DNA of 64,000 nt. Origin: an uncultured Bradyrhizobium sp. GTDB taxonomy: Bacteria; Pseudomonadota; Alphaproteobacteria; Rhizobiales; Xanthobacteraceae. The translations under genes were made by a program, and so were the position numbers. Positions 16,278-25,506 of this stretch are shown in pieces. The stretch is taken from the NCBI RefSeq assembly GCF_947648125.1, contig NZ_CANSMR010000006.1:62001-126000 (forward strand), read 5' to 3'. The stretch's first letter is position 1. Every line of letters starts with the position of its first letter. The notes below the pieces were generated by a model that did no database searches, was not told the DNA's origin, and worked only from the letters and a program-made list of their open reading frames with translations.

Positions 16278-17720
16278 ATGGCCGACCTTTCGGATGCTCG
16301 ATTGGTGAAGGTGCCGGTCTACCTCGGCGCCTTCTCGTCCGCTTTTGCCTCGCTCGAAGCGTTTGCCGTCGCCTCCGAGATGATCATCGTCGTGCTGTCC
16401 AGCATCATTGGTGGCGCGGCCTATCACCTGTTTTACTACCACACGATTTATAGCAACAGCTTCGAGGGCTTTCTAGGGATCGGGGTCCTCGCCGCCATCC
16501 TTCACATGTTCGTGGCGAAGTCGCAGGGCCTCTACCATGCGCAGGTGCTGGCCGGTCTCGACCGGCGCTGGAGCAGCCTGCTCGGCGGGTGGCTTCTGGT
16601 CGTCCTGCTGATGACACTGATCATCTTCCTTCTGAAGGTTGGCTCCGGCGTCTCGCGCGGGTCGGTGATGTCGTTCGGCTTGATCGGCGGTCTCGGGCTG
16701 GTGACCGGACGGACGCTGCTGCAGGTTCCGCTGCGACGCGCGATCGACCGCGGCATGCTGGCGACGCGCCGCGCGGTCGTGGTCGGGATGGCGGACGAAT
16801 TGTCCCGGGTACGGCAATCGAGCCTGCTGCGCGATTTCGGCCTCAGCGAGGTGCGACGGATCCAATTGTCCGGCCTGTCCGACGACGCGGGCGATCGCGC
16901 CGCCGTCGCGTCGGCCATTCGCGCGGCACGGGAGTGCGGCGCCGACGAGATCATCCTGGCAATGCCCTGGCAGCAGGAGCCGCGCATCCAGTTCGTGTGC
17001 GATCAGCTGCGGGCGTCACCGCTGCCGGTGCGGCTGCTGCCGGATCGGACGGCGGAGCGATTCCTGACTCTGCGGATGGTGGCGTCTGGCCCGATGCCGA
17101 CGCTGGAAATGCAGCGCTCGCCGCTTACCTCGGTTGAGCGTGCCGGCAAGCGGCTGTTCGACATCGTGGCATCGAGCGGCCTGCTGGTGCTGTTCGCGCC
17201 GCTTTTGATCGGAACCGCGATTGCGATCAAGCTCGACTCCAGAGGGCCGGTCCTGTTCCGGCAGCGCCGCAACGGGTTCGACGGCAGGCAATTCACCATC
17301 CTCAAATTCCGCTCCATGCACGTGCTCGAGGACGGCGATGTCATCACACAGGCTCGCGCGAACGATCCGCGACTGACCGGGATTGGCGCGACGCTGCGCC
17401 GCCGCAGCATCGACGAGCTGCCGCAACTGGTGAACGTGCTGCGCGGCGACATGTCGCTGGTCGGGCCGCGGCCGCATGCGCTGGCGCATGACGACAAATA
17501 TTCGAAGCTGATCGCAAGCTATGCGCAGCGCCAGCACGTCAAGCCGGGCATCACCGGTCTCGCACAAGTGCAGGGACTGCGCGGCGCGACGCCCGCGATC
17601 GAGGATATGCAGCTGCGCGTCGAGCACGACCTCATCTACATCAAGAGCTGGAGCTTCGTGCTCGACCTGCGCATCCTGCTGCGCACGGTTGGCGCGGTGC
17701 TGCGTCACAAGGGTGTCTGA
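16278..17720 (+). CDS. Undecaprenyl-phosphate sugar phosphotransferase (polyprenyl-P hexose-1-P transferase, PHPT family)
   Basis: This enzyme starts EPS repeat-unit synthesis by moving a sugar-1-phosphate from a nucleotide sugar onto undecaprenyl phosphate in the inner membrane. The 480-aa length and layout fit WcaJ/GumD/PssY-type enzymes: four N-terminal membrane helices (about residues 30-150), a CoA-binding-like central region, then the catalytic bacterial sugar-transferase domain (about 285-478). That domain carries KRLFDI, DSRGPVLFRQRRNG, FTILKFRSM, RRSIDELPQL, GDMSLVGPRP and KPGITGLAQV. The donor sugar, usually UDP-Glc or UDP-Gal, is not deducible. It has its own promoter region with a TTAACA palindrome. 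Confidence 0.94.
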   Translation: MADLSDARLVKVPVYLGAFSSAFASLEAFAVASEMIIVVLSSIIGGAAYHLFYYHTIYSNSFEGFLGIGVLAAILHMFVAKSQGLYHAQVLAGLDRRWSSLLGGWLLVVLLMTLIIFLLKVGSGVSRGSVMSFGLIGGLGLVTGRTLLQVPLRRAIDRGMLATRRAVVVGMADELSRVRQSSLLRDFGLSEVRRIQLSGLSDDAGDRAAVASAIRAARECGADEIILAMPWQQEPRIQFVCDQLRASPLPVRLLPDRTAERFLTLRMVASGPMPTLEMQRSPLTSVERAGKRLFDIVASSGLLVLFAPLLIGTAIAIKLDSRGPVLFRQRRNGFDGRQFTILKFRSMHVLEDGDVITQARANDPRLTGIGATLRRRSIDELPQLVNVLRGDMSLVGPRPHALAHDDKYSKLIASYAQRQHVKPGITGLAQVQGLRGATPAIEDMQLRVEHDLIYIKSWSFVLDLRILLRTVGAVLRHKGV

Positions 17721-17759
17721 CGGTTGGGTAGCTGACGGCCGTTCGCAGGACGACGGGCC

Positions 17760-18356
17760 TTACTCGGAGATGTTCTGGTTGGCGTCCTTGAATTCCGCCT
17801 CGATGATATGCCGGTTGGCATCGCTCGCCACGCGATAGGCCTGGCCGATCGCACCCTTCAGCTCCGGCGCGCGGGTGAGGATCAGGCGGACCTGCCGCTG
17901 CAGCAGATCGACCAGCTCAACATCGCGTGTGGTATCGACCTGCGCCAGCAGGATCAGGCGAGGCGCGATCAGGTCGCTGCGGTTGAAGCCGGTGTAGTAG
18001 GACATCTTCAGCGCCTTCGATGCGGTCGGGTTCAGCCAGTCGAACCGCCCGGTCGCCGAGGCGAGGCCGAACCAGGCGCCGCCGTCCATCGGCGAGAGCC
18101 GCAGCGCGCGCGTGAAGGCGGCTTCGGCCGCCTCGGGCGAGGTCTGCATTTCGCTCCAGCCGTCGGCGAGCCACAGCTCGCTCCTGACCACGCCGAGGCC
18201 GGCCGCGAGCGAAGGCTTGCCGCGCAATGCATCGGCGGCGAGCCACCAGGCCGACAACGCCAGCGTCGCGGCGCCGATCAGGATTGCAGCCGGCACGAAG
18301 GCCGGCGACAGCTGCCGCGCGTGCCGCCAGGTCGTGTCAGCTTTCGCGCTAGCCAT
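17760..18356 (-). CDS. EPS-locus membrane-anchored protein with TPR-like region, hypothetical
   Basis: A 198-aa protein with one N-terminal membrane helix (about residues 19-40, VPAAILIGAATLALSAWWLA) and a helical periplasmic part. The segment PEAAEAAFTRALRLSPMDGGAWFGLAS resembles a single tetratricopeptide unit. Its start overlaps the 3' end of the phosphatase gene by 8 nt, so it is translated from the same minus-strand operon (20416 to 17760). Possibly an accessory to polymer assembly; the function is not known. Confidence 0.7.
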   Translation of the reverse strand: MASAKADTTWRHARQLSPAFVPAAILIGAATLALSAWWLAADALRGKPSLAAGLGVVRSELWLADGWSEMQTSPEAAEAAFTRALRLSPMDGGAWFGLASATGRFDWLNPTASKALKMSYYTGFNRSDLIAPRLILLAQVDTTRDVELVDLLQRQVRLILTRAPELKGAIGQAYRVASDANRHIIEAEFKDANQNISE

Positions 18357-19128
18357 GGCGCGCTGCCCGGTTGCCGGTCATCAGCAGGGTTCGCTGCGCG
18401 CCTTCCAGCTTGACGCAGGTCAGGCGGCCCGTGGCATAGGCGCCGGTGTCGACATTGATGCGGTTGCGCAGCAGCTCGGCTTCCTGCACCGGCGTGTGGC
18501 CGTGGACCACGACCTTGCCGAAATCATCTTCCGACACCAGGAAGTCGTCGCGGATCCAGAGCAGGTCCTCCTTGCGCTGTTGCTTCAGCGCGACGCCGGG
18601 CCTGACACCGGCATGCACGAAGAAATAGCGGCCGCGGGAATAGGTGATCGGCAGCGAGCGCAGGAAGGCGAGATGGGCCGGCGGCATCTGGCGGACCAAC
18701 TGTTGGGCGAGCGCACGCCGTTCCGCGGCGTCGGGATTGAGCGAGGGCGTCAGTCCATAGGACATCAGCGTCTGCAGGCCGCCGAATTGCCGCCATTGCG
18801 CGAGCATGTCGGGATTGACGAGAAACTCCAGCAGGCAGGCCTCGTGATTGCCGAGCAGGCAGACCATGCTGTGGGTCCGGCGGCGTTGATCGAGCATCGC
18901 GATCACATCGCGCGAATCCGGTCCGCGATCGATGTAGTCGCCGAGGAAGACCTGGATCGGCCGCGCCGGCCGCGACTTGCGAATATCGGCATCGATACGC
19001 GCGCAGATCTCGTGCAGCAGGTCGGCGTGTCCGTGGATGTCGCCGACCGCATAGATGCAGGCCTCGTCGCCCTCGTCATGTTCGAGGTCGCCGGTCTGGC
19101 CGACCATACGCCGGAGGAGGCTGCGCAT
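18349..19128 (-). CDS. PPP-family metallophosphoesterase (serine/threonine-type phosphatase)
   Basis: A 259-aa cytoplasmic phosphatase with the complete PPP metal-binding set: GDIHG (about residue 29), GDYIDRG (about 63), GNHE (about 93) and VHGHTP (about 209). The size and motifs match bacterial PrpA/ApaH-like protein phosphatases, which can act on phosphoserine, phosphothreonine or phosphotyrosine or on dinucleotide polyphosphates. It lies between two EPS membrane-protein genes with an 8-nt overlap on one side and a 7-nt gap on the other. An EPS role, possibly opposing the BY-kinase at 21208, is inferred. No low-molecular-weight tyrosine phosphatase is present in the window. Confidence 0.88.
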   Translation of the reverse strand: MRSLLRRMVGQTGDLEHDEGDEACIYAVGDIHGHADLLHEICARIDADIRKSRPARPIQVFLGDYIDRGPDSRDVIAMLDQRRRTHSMVCLLGNHEACLLEFLVNPDMLAQWRQFGGLQTLMSYGLTPSLNPDAAERRALAQQLVRQMPPAHLAFLRSLPITYSRGRYFFVHAGVRPGVALKQQRKEDLLWIRDDFLVSEDDFGKVVVHGHTPVQEAELLRNRINVDTGAYATGRLTCVKLEGAQRTLLMTGNRAARHG

Positions 19129-19135
19129 CTGTGGT

Positions 19136-20416
19136 CTAGCCCGCCTGCAACCGCGGACGGCTGATCCGCTGTGCCAGTCCTGTTCCGATCACGGCTCCCA
19201 ACACGATCACTCCGGGCAGCGCCGGCAATTCCGGCAAGGTGAAGGCGGCGAGCAGCAGCGTCAGCAACGCGGCTGCCGCCGCCGCGGGATAGGACCAGTC
19301 ACGGCCGCGATTGCGTGCACCGGCCGTGAACGCCGCGATGCCCACGATCGTAACCACGAGTGAAGTCCAGAACATGGCGGAACCGAATTGCGCGATCAAG
19401 GCGGCGGCGCTGGTTGCCACCACGGGCTTTGTGGTCGCGCCTTGCCAGTCCATGTAGGTCGATGCCAGCGTTGCGGTGGTGCCGGCACCTGCGCCGAGCG
19501 TGGGCAGGTCGGCGAGCAGATTTTGGGTCGACTGCACGAGCTCGTCCGGCGCATGGGCGAAGGCTATGGCAAGCGCCACGTCGGGATGACGGTTGGCGAG
19601 CGCCGTGACCAGCGCGATCAGGACGATCGCAGTCGCAGCAGCGGCGCTGCTCCAGCGAGGCAGATGAAGTTTTCGCGCGGCGAAGGTCATCAGGACGAGC
19701 GCGATGCCCGCAACGATCGCGATCGCGGCGCCGCGCCGCCCGTACCAGCAGGCGCTGGCGGCGCAAAACAGCGCGCTGGCGGCGAGCAGCCGGCGCGATC
19801 GGGTCGCGCGGCCGCCAATATGTCCGCCGATGTCGAGCGCGCGCGCGAGGCTGAGCGGGACGCCAATGAGAACGACGACGAGGAATCCGTTTGCCGTCCC
19901 GTCGTGCGCAGCGTCCGCCGCGCCAAGCCAAGCTTTGACCGGATCGCTGTACAACACCAGGATCAGCGCCGCGACGGTCGCCGTCGCTGCAATGCTGCGG
20001 GTCACCATGTCGGCGCGGCGGGCATCGATCGCGATCGCCGCGGCGGTGATCATGACCGAGAGCAGCGACAGCCAAAGCAGCAGCGCGCCAAGGCTTGCAC
20101 CGGTATCGATCGTGATGCTGCCGCTGAGCGGTGCCCCCAGTGTTTCGCCGGCGAACTTCCACACCGGATGGGCCCAGAACGTCAGCGGAAGCATCTGCAG
20201 GATGATCCAGAGCATCGGCACCAGCGCCGCCGCAACGGCGGGCCCGGCGACCCGCTTCAGGAAAGACAATTCACCCGGACGGATCGCCGCCAGGCTTGCC
20301 AGCAGCCCGAGCGACGCTGCGGCGCCGACCAGGCCGATGGCGAGCGACGCGTCGATGAGACCCGCCGGAATCGACGCCCCGATCAAGATGCGGATGAAAG
20401 CCGTGACGTTCCACAC
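19136..20416 (-). CDS. Polytopic membrane protein, O-antigen-ligase-like topology
   Basis: A 426-aa, very hydrophobic protein with about ten membrane helices and one larger periplasmic loop (around residues 280-330, NRHPDVALAIAFAHAPDELV onward). This topology resembles Wzy/WaaL polymerases and ligases, but I see no clear signature, so function is inferred only from shape and location. It begins the minus-strand operon that continues with the phosphatase 7 nt downstream. A dedicated polymerase-like protein is also encoded at 25503, so this one may do another step or may be an uncharacterised accessory. Confidence 0.7.
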   Translation of the reverse strand: MWNVTAFIRILIGASIPAGLIDASLAIGLVGAAASLGLLASLAAIRPGELSFLKRVAGPAVAAALVPMLWIILQMLPLTFWAHPVWKFAGETLGAPLSGSITIDTGASLGALLLWLSLLSVMITAAAIAIDARRADMVTRSIAATATVAALILVLYSDPVKAWLGAADAAHDGTANGFLVVVLIGVPLSLARALDIGGHIGGRATRSRRLLAASALFCAASACWYGRRGAAIAIVAGIALVLMTFAARKLHLPRWSSAAAATAIVLIALVTALANRHPDVALAIAFAHAPDELVQSTQNLLADLPTLGAGAGTTATLASTYMDWQGATTKPVVATSAAALIAQFGSAMFWTSLVVTIVGIAAFTAGARNRGRDWSYPAAAAAALLTLLLAAFTLPELPALPGVIVLGAVIGTGLAQRISRPRLQAG

Positions 20417-20551
20417 GGGAGAGGCAAATCCTTGGGAAAATCCTTGGGAAGCAGGTCCTGCGGACGATGAGAACGCAAGGCAGCGGGATGCCCCGCGCTC
20501 GCCGCGAGGTCAATGGAAATCGGGCGCCAGATCGCGCGGCCGCGTAGCGCG

Positions 20552-20830
20552 CTACTGCGGACGGCGCAGGGCGACGAGTGGCGTCGAGGACCGGAGCAAC
20601 GGCGCGAAGGCGCTTGCGAGATATCCGCCCTGCAGCGATACCATGGTGATGATCATGAGCAGCGCAGTCTCGGACCACGAGAGGCGCGCTACGCCGATGG
20701 CGGCCAGCAGCATGAGTTCCGCAAGCATCACCGGCACCAGCACCAGACAGTGCTGGCGCAGCCCAAGCACGGCGCCGCCGATCAAATTGCCAAGCAAAAC
20801 AAATAACATAACCAAACCCTGCGCCTGCAT
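20552..20830 (-). CDS. Small polytopic membrane protein, hypothetical
   Basis: A 92-aa protein with two to three membrane helices (LVMLFVLLGNLIGGAVLGL; LVPVMLAELMLLAAIGVA; SETALLMIITMVSLQGGYLA). It probably shares the promoter region of the minus-strand membrane-protein/phosphatase operon 135 nt downstream. No family recognised, and no strong ribosome-binding site; support comes from its coherent hydrophobic pattern. Confidence 0.55.
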   Translation of the reverse strand: MQAQGLVMLFVLLGNLIGGAVLGLRQHCLVLVPVMLAELMLLAAIGVARLSWSETALLMIITMVSLQGGYLASAFAPLLRSSTPLVALRRPQ

Positions 20831-21070
20831 ATTATCGGGCAGGGACCTAAGCCGGGGTTAATCTGGTCGTCGCAAATTCGCCGGCCATGCAGCCCACAGG
20901 CGCCATCAAGCGGCGCGCAGGCGCGGTGCAGTGGAAGGGCCCAATTCCGCGGCAGAAACGCAAGGACAGCCGGCTCGAGCTGGCGTCCGACGGCGGAATG
21001 TTAAAGGACGGCGCGGTCAGCCGGGGCGCGCGGTCGGGCAGGGGTTTTAATTGGCGCGATAACCCTGGCT

Positions 21071-21098
21071 ATGCTAACGAACTGTTAGCATTCGTTAG
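21071..21098. promoter_or_regulatory. Nested TAAC/GTTA palindromes upstream of the Wzz/BY-kinase
   Basis: ATGCTAAC (21071-21078) and GTTAGCAT (21084-21091) form a perfect 8-bp inverted repeat with a 5-bp spacer. Overlapping it, CTAACGAA (21074-21081) and TTCGTTAG (21091-21098) form a second perfect 8-bp inverted repeat with a 9-bp spacer. Such nesting suits a regulator binding site or alternative RNA hairpins about 110 nt upstream of the start codon. Confidence 0.6.
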
Positions 21099-21113
21099 GG
21101 AGATAGCGGTGTT

Positions 21114-21124
21114 CACATTTGAGC
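21114..21124 (+). promoter_or_regulatory. CACATTTGAGC element, copy 1
   Basis: This 11-mer lies 83 nt upstream of the Wzz/BY-kinase start. An identical 11-mer lies 87 nt upstream of the first RTX gene (40290-40300); extending leftward, GTT and GTC differ at one of three bases. The matched distance suggests a promoter or leader element shared by the two operons. Confidence 0.45.
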
Positions 21125-21207
21125 GATCCGGCGGTCTTTCGGCTGCGCGCCTGGCGGTATTGGCGCGCCCGGCAGGATGCATCCTGCCGGCGCGGCGATA
21201 GGGCGAG

Positions 21208-23481
21208 ATGCTTCAGCGCAACCAGATTTCGCCGTCTGTCGACCTGGGTAATCGTCCGGCCGAACTGCCGTCGCTGGCGGAAACCTTCGACGCCTTCGTC
21301 ACCTATCTGCTGCGGCAGTACTGGGTCATCCTCGGGACGGCTGGCCTCTGCCTGTTCGGCGGCATCTGCTACCTGATGACGGCAGCGCCGAGCTATACCG
21401 CGCTCGCCACAATGATCATCGACACGCGCAAATTCCAGGCCGTCCAGCAGCAATCGCCGGTGAATGATGTCCCGGTCGATTCCTCCGCGGTCGAGAGCCA
21501 GGTCGAAATCCTGAAGTCGGAGAACGTGGCGCTCGCGGTGATCCGCGACCTCAAACTCAACGAGGATCCGGAATTCATCGGCTCCAGGGCCGGCGCGGCA
21601 GGAGTGGTGCTGGATTTCGTGTCCGGCCTGTTTACCCGCAGCGCGCCGCCCACCGAGTTCTACCGGACCCGGCGCGCGGTCCGCACCTTCGAGAAGCAGC
21701 TCGACGTCCGCCGCCGCGGCATGACCTATGTGATCGAGGTCAGCTTCCGCTCGCTCGATCCCGAGCGCGCGGCGCAGATCGCCAACGCCGTTGCCGACGC
21801 CTACATCGTCGAGCAGCTCGATTCCAAGTATCAATCGACCCGCCGCGCCAGCGTCTGGCTGCAAGACCGCATCCAGGAGCTGCGCACCCAGGCATCCAAT
21901 GCCGAGCGCGCCGTGCTCGACTACAAGAAGACCAACAACATCGTCACGTCCAGCGGCAAGCTGCTCAACGAGCAGCAGCTCGGCGAGCTCAACACGCAGC
22001 TGGTCCAAGTGAAGTCGCAGGTCACCGACGCCAAGGCCAAGCTCGACCGCATCGAGGCGGTGGTGAAGGGCGGCGTCCCCGATGCGACGGTTGCCGATAC
22101 CCTGAACAACCAGGTCATCACCAAGCTGCGCTCGCAATATCTCGAGCTTGCCAACCGCGAGGCCGACTGGTCGTCGCGCTACGGCTACAATCATCTGGCC
22201 GCCGTCAATCTGCGCAACCAGATGCGCGAGATCCAGTCGTCGATCATCGACGAGCTGAAGCGGCTCGCCGAGAGCTACAAGAGCGACTATGCGATCGCCC
22301 TGCAGCGCCAGACCGAGATCGAGCGCGCCGTGAACGATTCGGTGTCGCAGTCGCAGTCCACCAACCAGGCGCAGGTCACGCTGCGCGAGCTCGAGAGCTC
22401 GGCCCAGACCTACCGCTCGCTCTATGACAATTTCCTGCAGCGCTACATGGAGAATGTGCAGCAGCAGTCGTTTCCGGTCAGCGAGGCGCGGGTGATCACC
22501 CGTGCCTCGCGTCCGCTCAGCAGCAGCCACCCGCAGACCTTCGTCGTGCTCGCGCTCTCGGCGCTCGGCGGCTTGATCGCCGGGTTCGCGCTGGGCGTGT
22601 TGCGCGACCTCTATGACCGGGTGTTCCGTACCGCTGAAATGGTCGAGACCATCCTCGACGCCGATTGCGTCGCGATCGTTCCCCGCCTCTCGCCAAGCCA
22701 GCTCAAGGCGCCGGTGGCCGGTCGCCCGAACCTGCCGGTCGGCGCGCGCATGATCCAGCGCGGCGATGAGCGGGTGCTGTGGGCGGCGATCGATTCACCG
22801 TTCTCGCGGTTCTCGGAAGCGATCCGCTCGATCAAGGTCAATGCCGACCTCAGCGTCACCAAGCCGTCGAAGATCCTTGGCCTGACCTCGGCGCTGCCCA
22901 ACGAGGGCAAGTCGACGCTGGCGTTCGTGTTCGCGCAATTGGTCGCCCAGAGCGGCGCGCGCGTGCTCCTGGTCGATTGCGACCTGCGCAATCCCTCACT
23001 CAGCCGCAAGATCGCCGCGAACGCCGAGCGCGGCATTCTGGACGTATTGTCGAACAATGCGACATTGCAGGACACGCTGTGGCGCGATCCCGAGACCGGC
23101 CTTTCGTTCCTGCCGGGCGCCACGCGGTCGCGCATCGCGCATTCGCACGAGGTGCTGGCCTCCGACCAGATGAAGGATTTCATTGATGCGGTCCGCAGCC
23201 ACTATGATTACGTGATCGTCGACTTCCCGCCGCTGACGCCGGTGGTCGATGTCCGCATCACCGCGCACTTCGTCGATTCCTTCGTCTTCATCGTGGAATG
23301 GGGCAAGACCCAGGTGCAGGTGGTCGAGCGGGCGCTGCGCAGCGCCCGGGCGGTCAACGAGAACCTGCTCGGCGTTGTGCTCAACAAGGCCGATATCGCC
23401 GCGATGAGCCGCTATAGCGGCTATGGCGGCAAGAATTACTATTACAACTCGCACTATGGACGATATGGCTACACCGAGTGA
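21208..23481 (+). CDS. Wzz-type chain-length protein fused to a bacterial tyrosine autokinase (BY-kinase)
   Basis: A 757-aa inner-membrane protein that controls polymer length and export in Wzx/Wzy pathways. The N-terminal Wzz domain lies between a helix at about 38-58 and one at about 440-462, with a long coiled-coil periplasmic region and the GNVR-like segment before helix 2. The cytoplasmic kinase follows: Walker A SALPNEGKST (about 560), Walker A' VLLVDCDLRNP (about 586) and Walker B YVIVDFPPL (about 667). The last 25 residues hold eight tyrosines, the expected autophosphorylation cluster. It leads a plus-strand operon of EPS genes. Length and architecture match ExoP/GumC-Wzc-type fusions. 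Confidence 0.94.
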   Translation: MLQRNQISPSVDLGNRPAELPSLAETFDAFVTYLLRQYWVILGTAGLCLFGGICYLMTAAPSYTALATMIIDTRKFQAVQQQSPVNDVPVDSSAVESQVEILKSENVALAVIRDLKLNEDPEFIGSRAGAAGVVLDFVSGLFTRSAPPTEFYRTRRAVRTFEKQLDVRRRGMTYVIEVSFRSLDPERAAQIANAVADAYIVEQLDSKYQSTRRASVWLQDRIQELRTQASNAERAVLDYKKTNNIVTSSGKLLNEQQLGELNTQLVQVKSQVTDAKAKLDRIEAVVKGGVPDATVADTLNNQVITKLRSQYLELANREADWSSRYGYNHLAAVNLRNQMREIQSSIIDELKRLAESYKSDYAIALQRQTEIERAVNDSVSQSQSTNQAQVTLRELESSAQTYRSLYDNFLQRYMENVQQQSFPVSEARVITRASRPLSSSHPQTFVVLALSALGGLIAGFALGVLRDLYDRVFRTAEMVETILDADCVAIVPRLSPSQLKAPVAGRPNLPVGARMIQRGDERVLWAAIDSPFSRFSEAIRSIKVNADLSVTKPSKILGLTSALPNEGKSTLAFVFAQLVAQSGARVLLVDCDLRNPSLSRKIAANAERGILDVLSNNATLQDTLWRDPETGLSFLPGATRSRIAHSHEVLASDQMKDFIDAVRSHYDYVIVDFPPLTPVVDVRITAHFVDSFVFIVEWGKTQVQVVERALRSARAVNENLLGVVLNKADIAAMSRYSGYGGKNYYYNSHYGRYGYTE

Positions 23482-23634
23482 GACGCGAGGCGGGATGCCC
23501 GGCGCGCCGCGATCTGGCTTGCGCGCGGCTTCCCGGCCGCGGTCGCGTGCGCGTCGGTCGCCTGGGGCGCGATGCAAATCGAACGACCGCCCCGATGGGC
23601 TTGCCCGCATGTCGCCCGGAGCGATGGCTAGACC

Positions 23635-24387
23635 ATGACGATGGAATTCAGCATCGGACAGCACAACGCGCATTATGAGGGCGTCTACTCGGCGCAGGAG
23701 CGCGACTGGCGCCGCGTCTGCGCGGTCGACAAGGCCGATCATATTGCCGGCTTGCTCGGCGCTTCCGCCGCCAGTGTCGGCAATGTGCTCGAGGTCGGTT
23801 GCGGCACCGGCGCCGTGCTGGCGCGGCTGTCCGCGATCGGGATCGGCCGCGACTTCACCGGCATCGACGTCATCGATCCCGCAACCAACCTGGAGACCGA
23901 CGGCGCCGCGTCAGCCCCGTTCCACTGGTCGAGCTATGACGGTGCAACGATCCCGTTCGCCGACGGATCGTTCGACCTCGTCTATGCCAGCCACGTGCTC
24001 GAGCACGTGCCCGAACCGCGCGCGTTCCTGCACGAGCTGGAGCGGGTGGCGCGGAATTTCATCTATGTCGAAGTGCCGTGCGAGCTGCATGCGCGTACCA
24101 ATCGCCGGGCGCTGCAATCGACGCTCGACATCGGCCACATCAATTTCTACACGCCCGACACGTTCCGCCTGGTGCTGGAGACCGCGGGGCTCGATGTTGC
24201 CGGCTTCGGCACCTATGATCACAGCCTGCCGGTGCACGCCTTTCATTCGTCGCGCCTGAAGGGGCTTGCCAAGAGCCTTGTGCGGAAGTCGCTGCTGTCG
24301 GTCAGCCCGGCGTTCGCCACCCGGCTTGCGACCTATCATTGCGGGGCGCTCTGCCGGCGCGCCGTGGCGCCGCCGCGGGACCGCTAA
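23635..24387 (+). CDS. Class I SAM-dependent methyltransferase
   Basis: A 250-aa cytoplasmic methyltransferase (Methyltransf_11-like). Motif I is VLEVGCGTG (about residues 51-59), the acidic loop FTGIDVIDP follows, and FDLVYASHVLEHVPEPRAFL provides the post-motif region. The C-terminal half (HINFYTPDTFRLVLETAGL) is like that of sugar-modifying methyltransferases. It is followed after 3 nt by a glycosyltransferase, so O-methylation of an EPS sugar is the likely role. The acceptor is not deducible. Two ATG codons at the start differ by two residues. Confidence 0.85.
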   Translation: MTMEFSIGQHNAHYEGVYSAQERDWRRVCAVDKADHIAGLLGASAASVGNVLEVGCGTGAVLARLSAIGIGRDFTGIDVIDPATNLETDGAASAPFHWSSYDGATIPFADGSFDLVYASHVLEHVPEPRAFLHELERVARNFIYVEVPCELHARTNRRALQSTLDIGHINFYTPDTFRLVLETAGLDVAGFGTYDHSLPVHAFHSSRLKGLAKSLVRKSLLSVSPAFATRLATYHCGALCRRAVAPPRDR

Positions 24388-24390
24388 GCC

Positions 24391-25506
24391 ATGGCGCCGC
24401 GCGTGGTCGTCTTCAACAACATGATCACACCCTACACCAACCGGCTCTACAACGAGCTGGTTGGCCGCGGGCTGGATCTTGCCGTGCTGTCCTGTACCGC
24501 GCAGGAGGCCGATCGCTCCTGGGCGGGATCGTTCACACCGCGCTACACGACGCGCACGGTGCCCGGTGTCTCGATCCCGCTGACGCGGTCGCGTCACACC
24601 CATCTCAATATCGGGATCGGGCGCGCCTTGAACGCGCTCGCGCCCGACCTGCTGTTCGTCAATGGCCTTTATCCCTCGATGCTGGCTGGCGCGGCGTGGG
24701 CGCGCGCCAACGGCAAGGCGCTTGCGCTGACGATCGACGGCTGGCGCGAGACGATGCCCAACACGGCCTATCATCGCCTGGCGCGGCCATGGCTGCTGCG
24801 CCAATGCGGCGCGGTCGTGTGCTGCAGCGACAAGGGAAGGGCGTATTTCCGTGGCGAAGGTGTTGGCGACGACGATCTGTTCGTGGTGCCGCTGGTGCCG
24901 GCATGGGATCCGCCGGACACTGTCCCGGGTTTCCGCGACCGTCCATTTCACCTGCTCTGGTGCGCCCGCATCAACGACGACGCCAAGAACGCGATCTTCT
25001 TCGAGAACGTCGCCATCGCGCTCGTCCGGGTCTTGCCCGGCTTAAGGGTTCGCGTGGTCGGGTCCGGCGCTGCCGCGCAGCGCATGCTGGCGCGGCTCGG
25101 CGGCGCCGGCATCGATGTCAGGCACGACAGCTATGTGCCGTGGCAGGCGATATCGGAGGTCTATCTGCAATCACGGCTGCTGCTGCTGCCCTCGTTACTG
25201 GAACCGTGGGGTCTGGTGTGCAACGAGGCTCTGCAGTGCGGGGTTCCCTGCCTGGTGTCGCCCCATGTCGGAGCGGGCGGCGAGTTGGTGCGCGACCACG
25301 ACAATGGCCATGTTTGCGCGCTCGATGAGCAGATCTGGGTCGACGCGGCGCGCGGCTTGCTCGAACATCCCGCGCGCTGGGAAGCAATGTCGCGGCGCGC
25401 CCGGCAGAGCGTGCGACGAGATGCGCTTGCGGACGCTGCGACGCGCTTCACGGCCGCGGTCGATCATCTCTTGAGGGCGCCAGTCCGGCAGGAAGCCGCG
25501 CAATGA
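24391..25506 (+). CDS. Glycosyltransferase, GT4 family
   Basis: A 371-aa GT-B-fold enzyme that adds a sugar from a nucleotide donor to the lipid-linked repeat unit. The C-terminal donor-binding domain carries the retaining GT4 motif EPWGLVCNE (Glu271 and Glu279, E-x7-E), followed by ALQCGVPCLVSPHVGAGGEL. The N-terminal acceptor domain starts RVVVFNNMITPYTNRLYNEL. It is tightly packed: 3 nt after the methyltransferase and overlapping the polymerase gene by 4 nt. Donor and linkage are unknown. Confidence 0.9.
   Translation: MAPRVVVFNNMITPYTNRLYNELVGRGLDLAVLSCTAQEADRSWAGSFTPRYTTRTVPGVSIPLTRSRHTHLNIGIGRALNALAPDLLFVNGLYPSMLAGAAWARANGKALALTIDGWRETMPNTAYHRLARPWLLRQCGAVVCCSDKGRAYFRGEGVGDDDLFVVPLVPAWDPPDTVPGFRDRPFHLLWCARINDDAKNAIFFENVAIALVRVLPGLRVRVVGSGAAAQRMLARLGGAGIDVRHDSYVPWQAISEVYLQSRLLLLPSLLEPWGLVCNEALQCGVPCLVSPHVGAGGELVRDHDNGHVCALDEQIWVDAARGLLEHPARWEAMSRRARQSVRRDALADAATRFTAAVDHLLRAPVRQEAAQ

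Larger units (their letters stand above)
20831..21207. other. Divergent EPS promoter region
   Basis: 377 bases between the minus-strand small membrane protein and the Wzz/BY-kinase gene. No supported gene. It contains the nested palindrome at 21071-21098 and the shared element at 21114-21124. Confidence 0.5.

Noticed and set aside
20887-21201. 104-codon plus-strand frame upstream of the BY-kinase
   Set aside because: It runs through the nested palindromes and shared promoter element and has no protein-like features.
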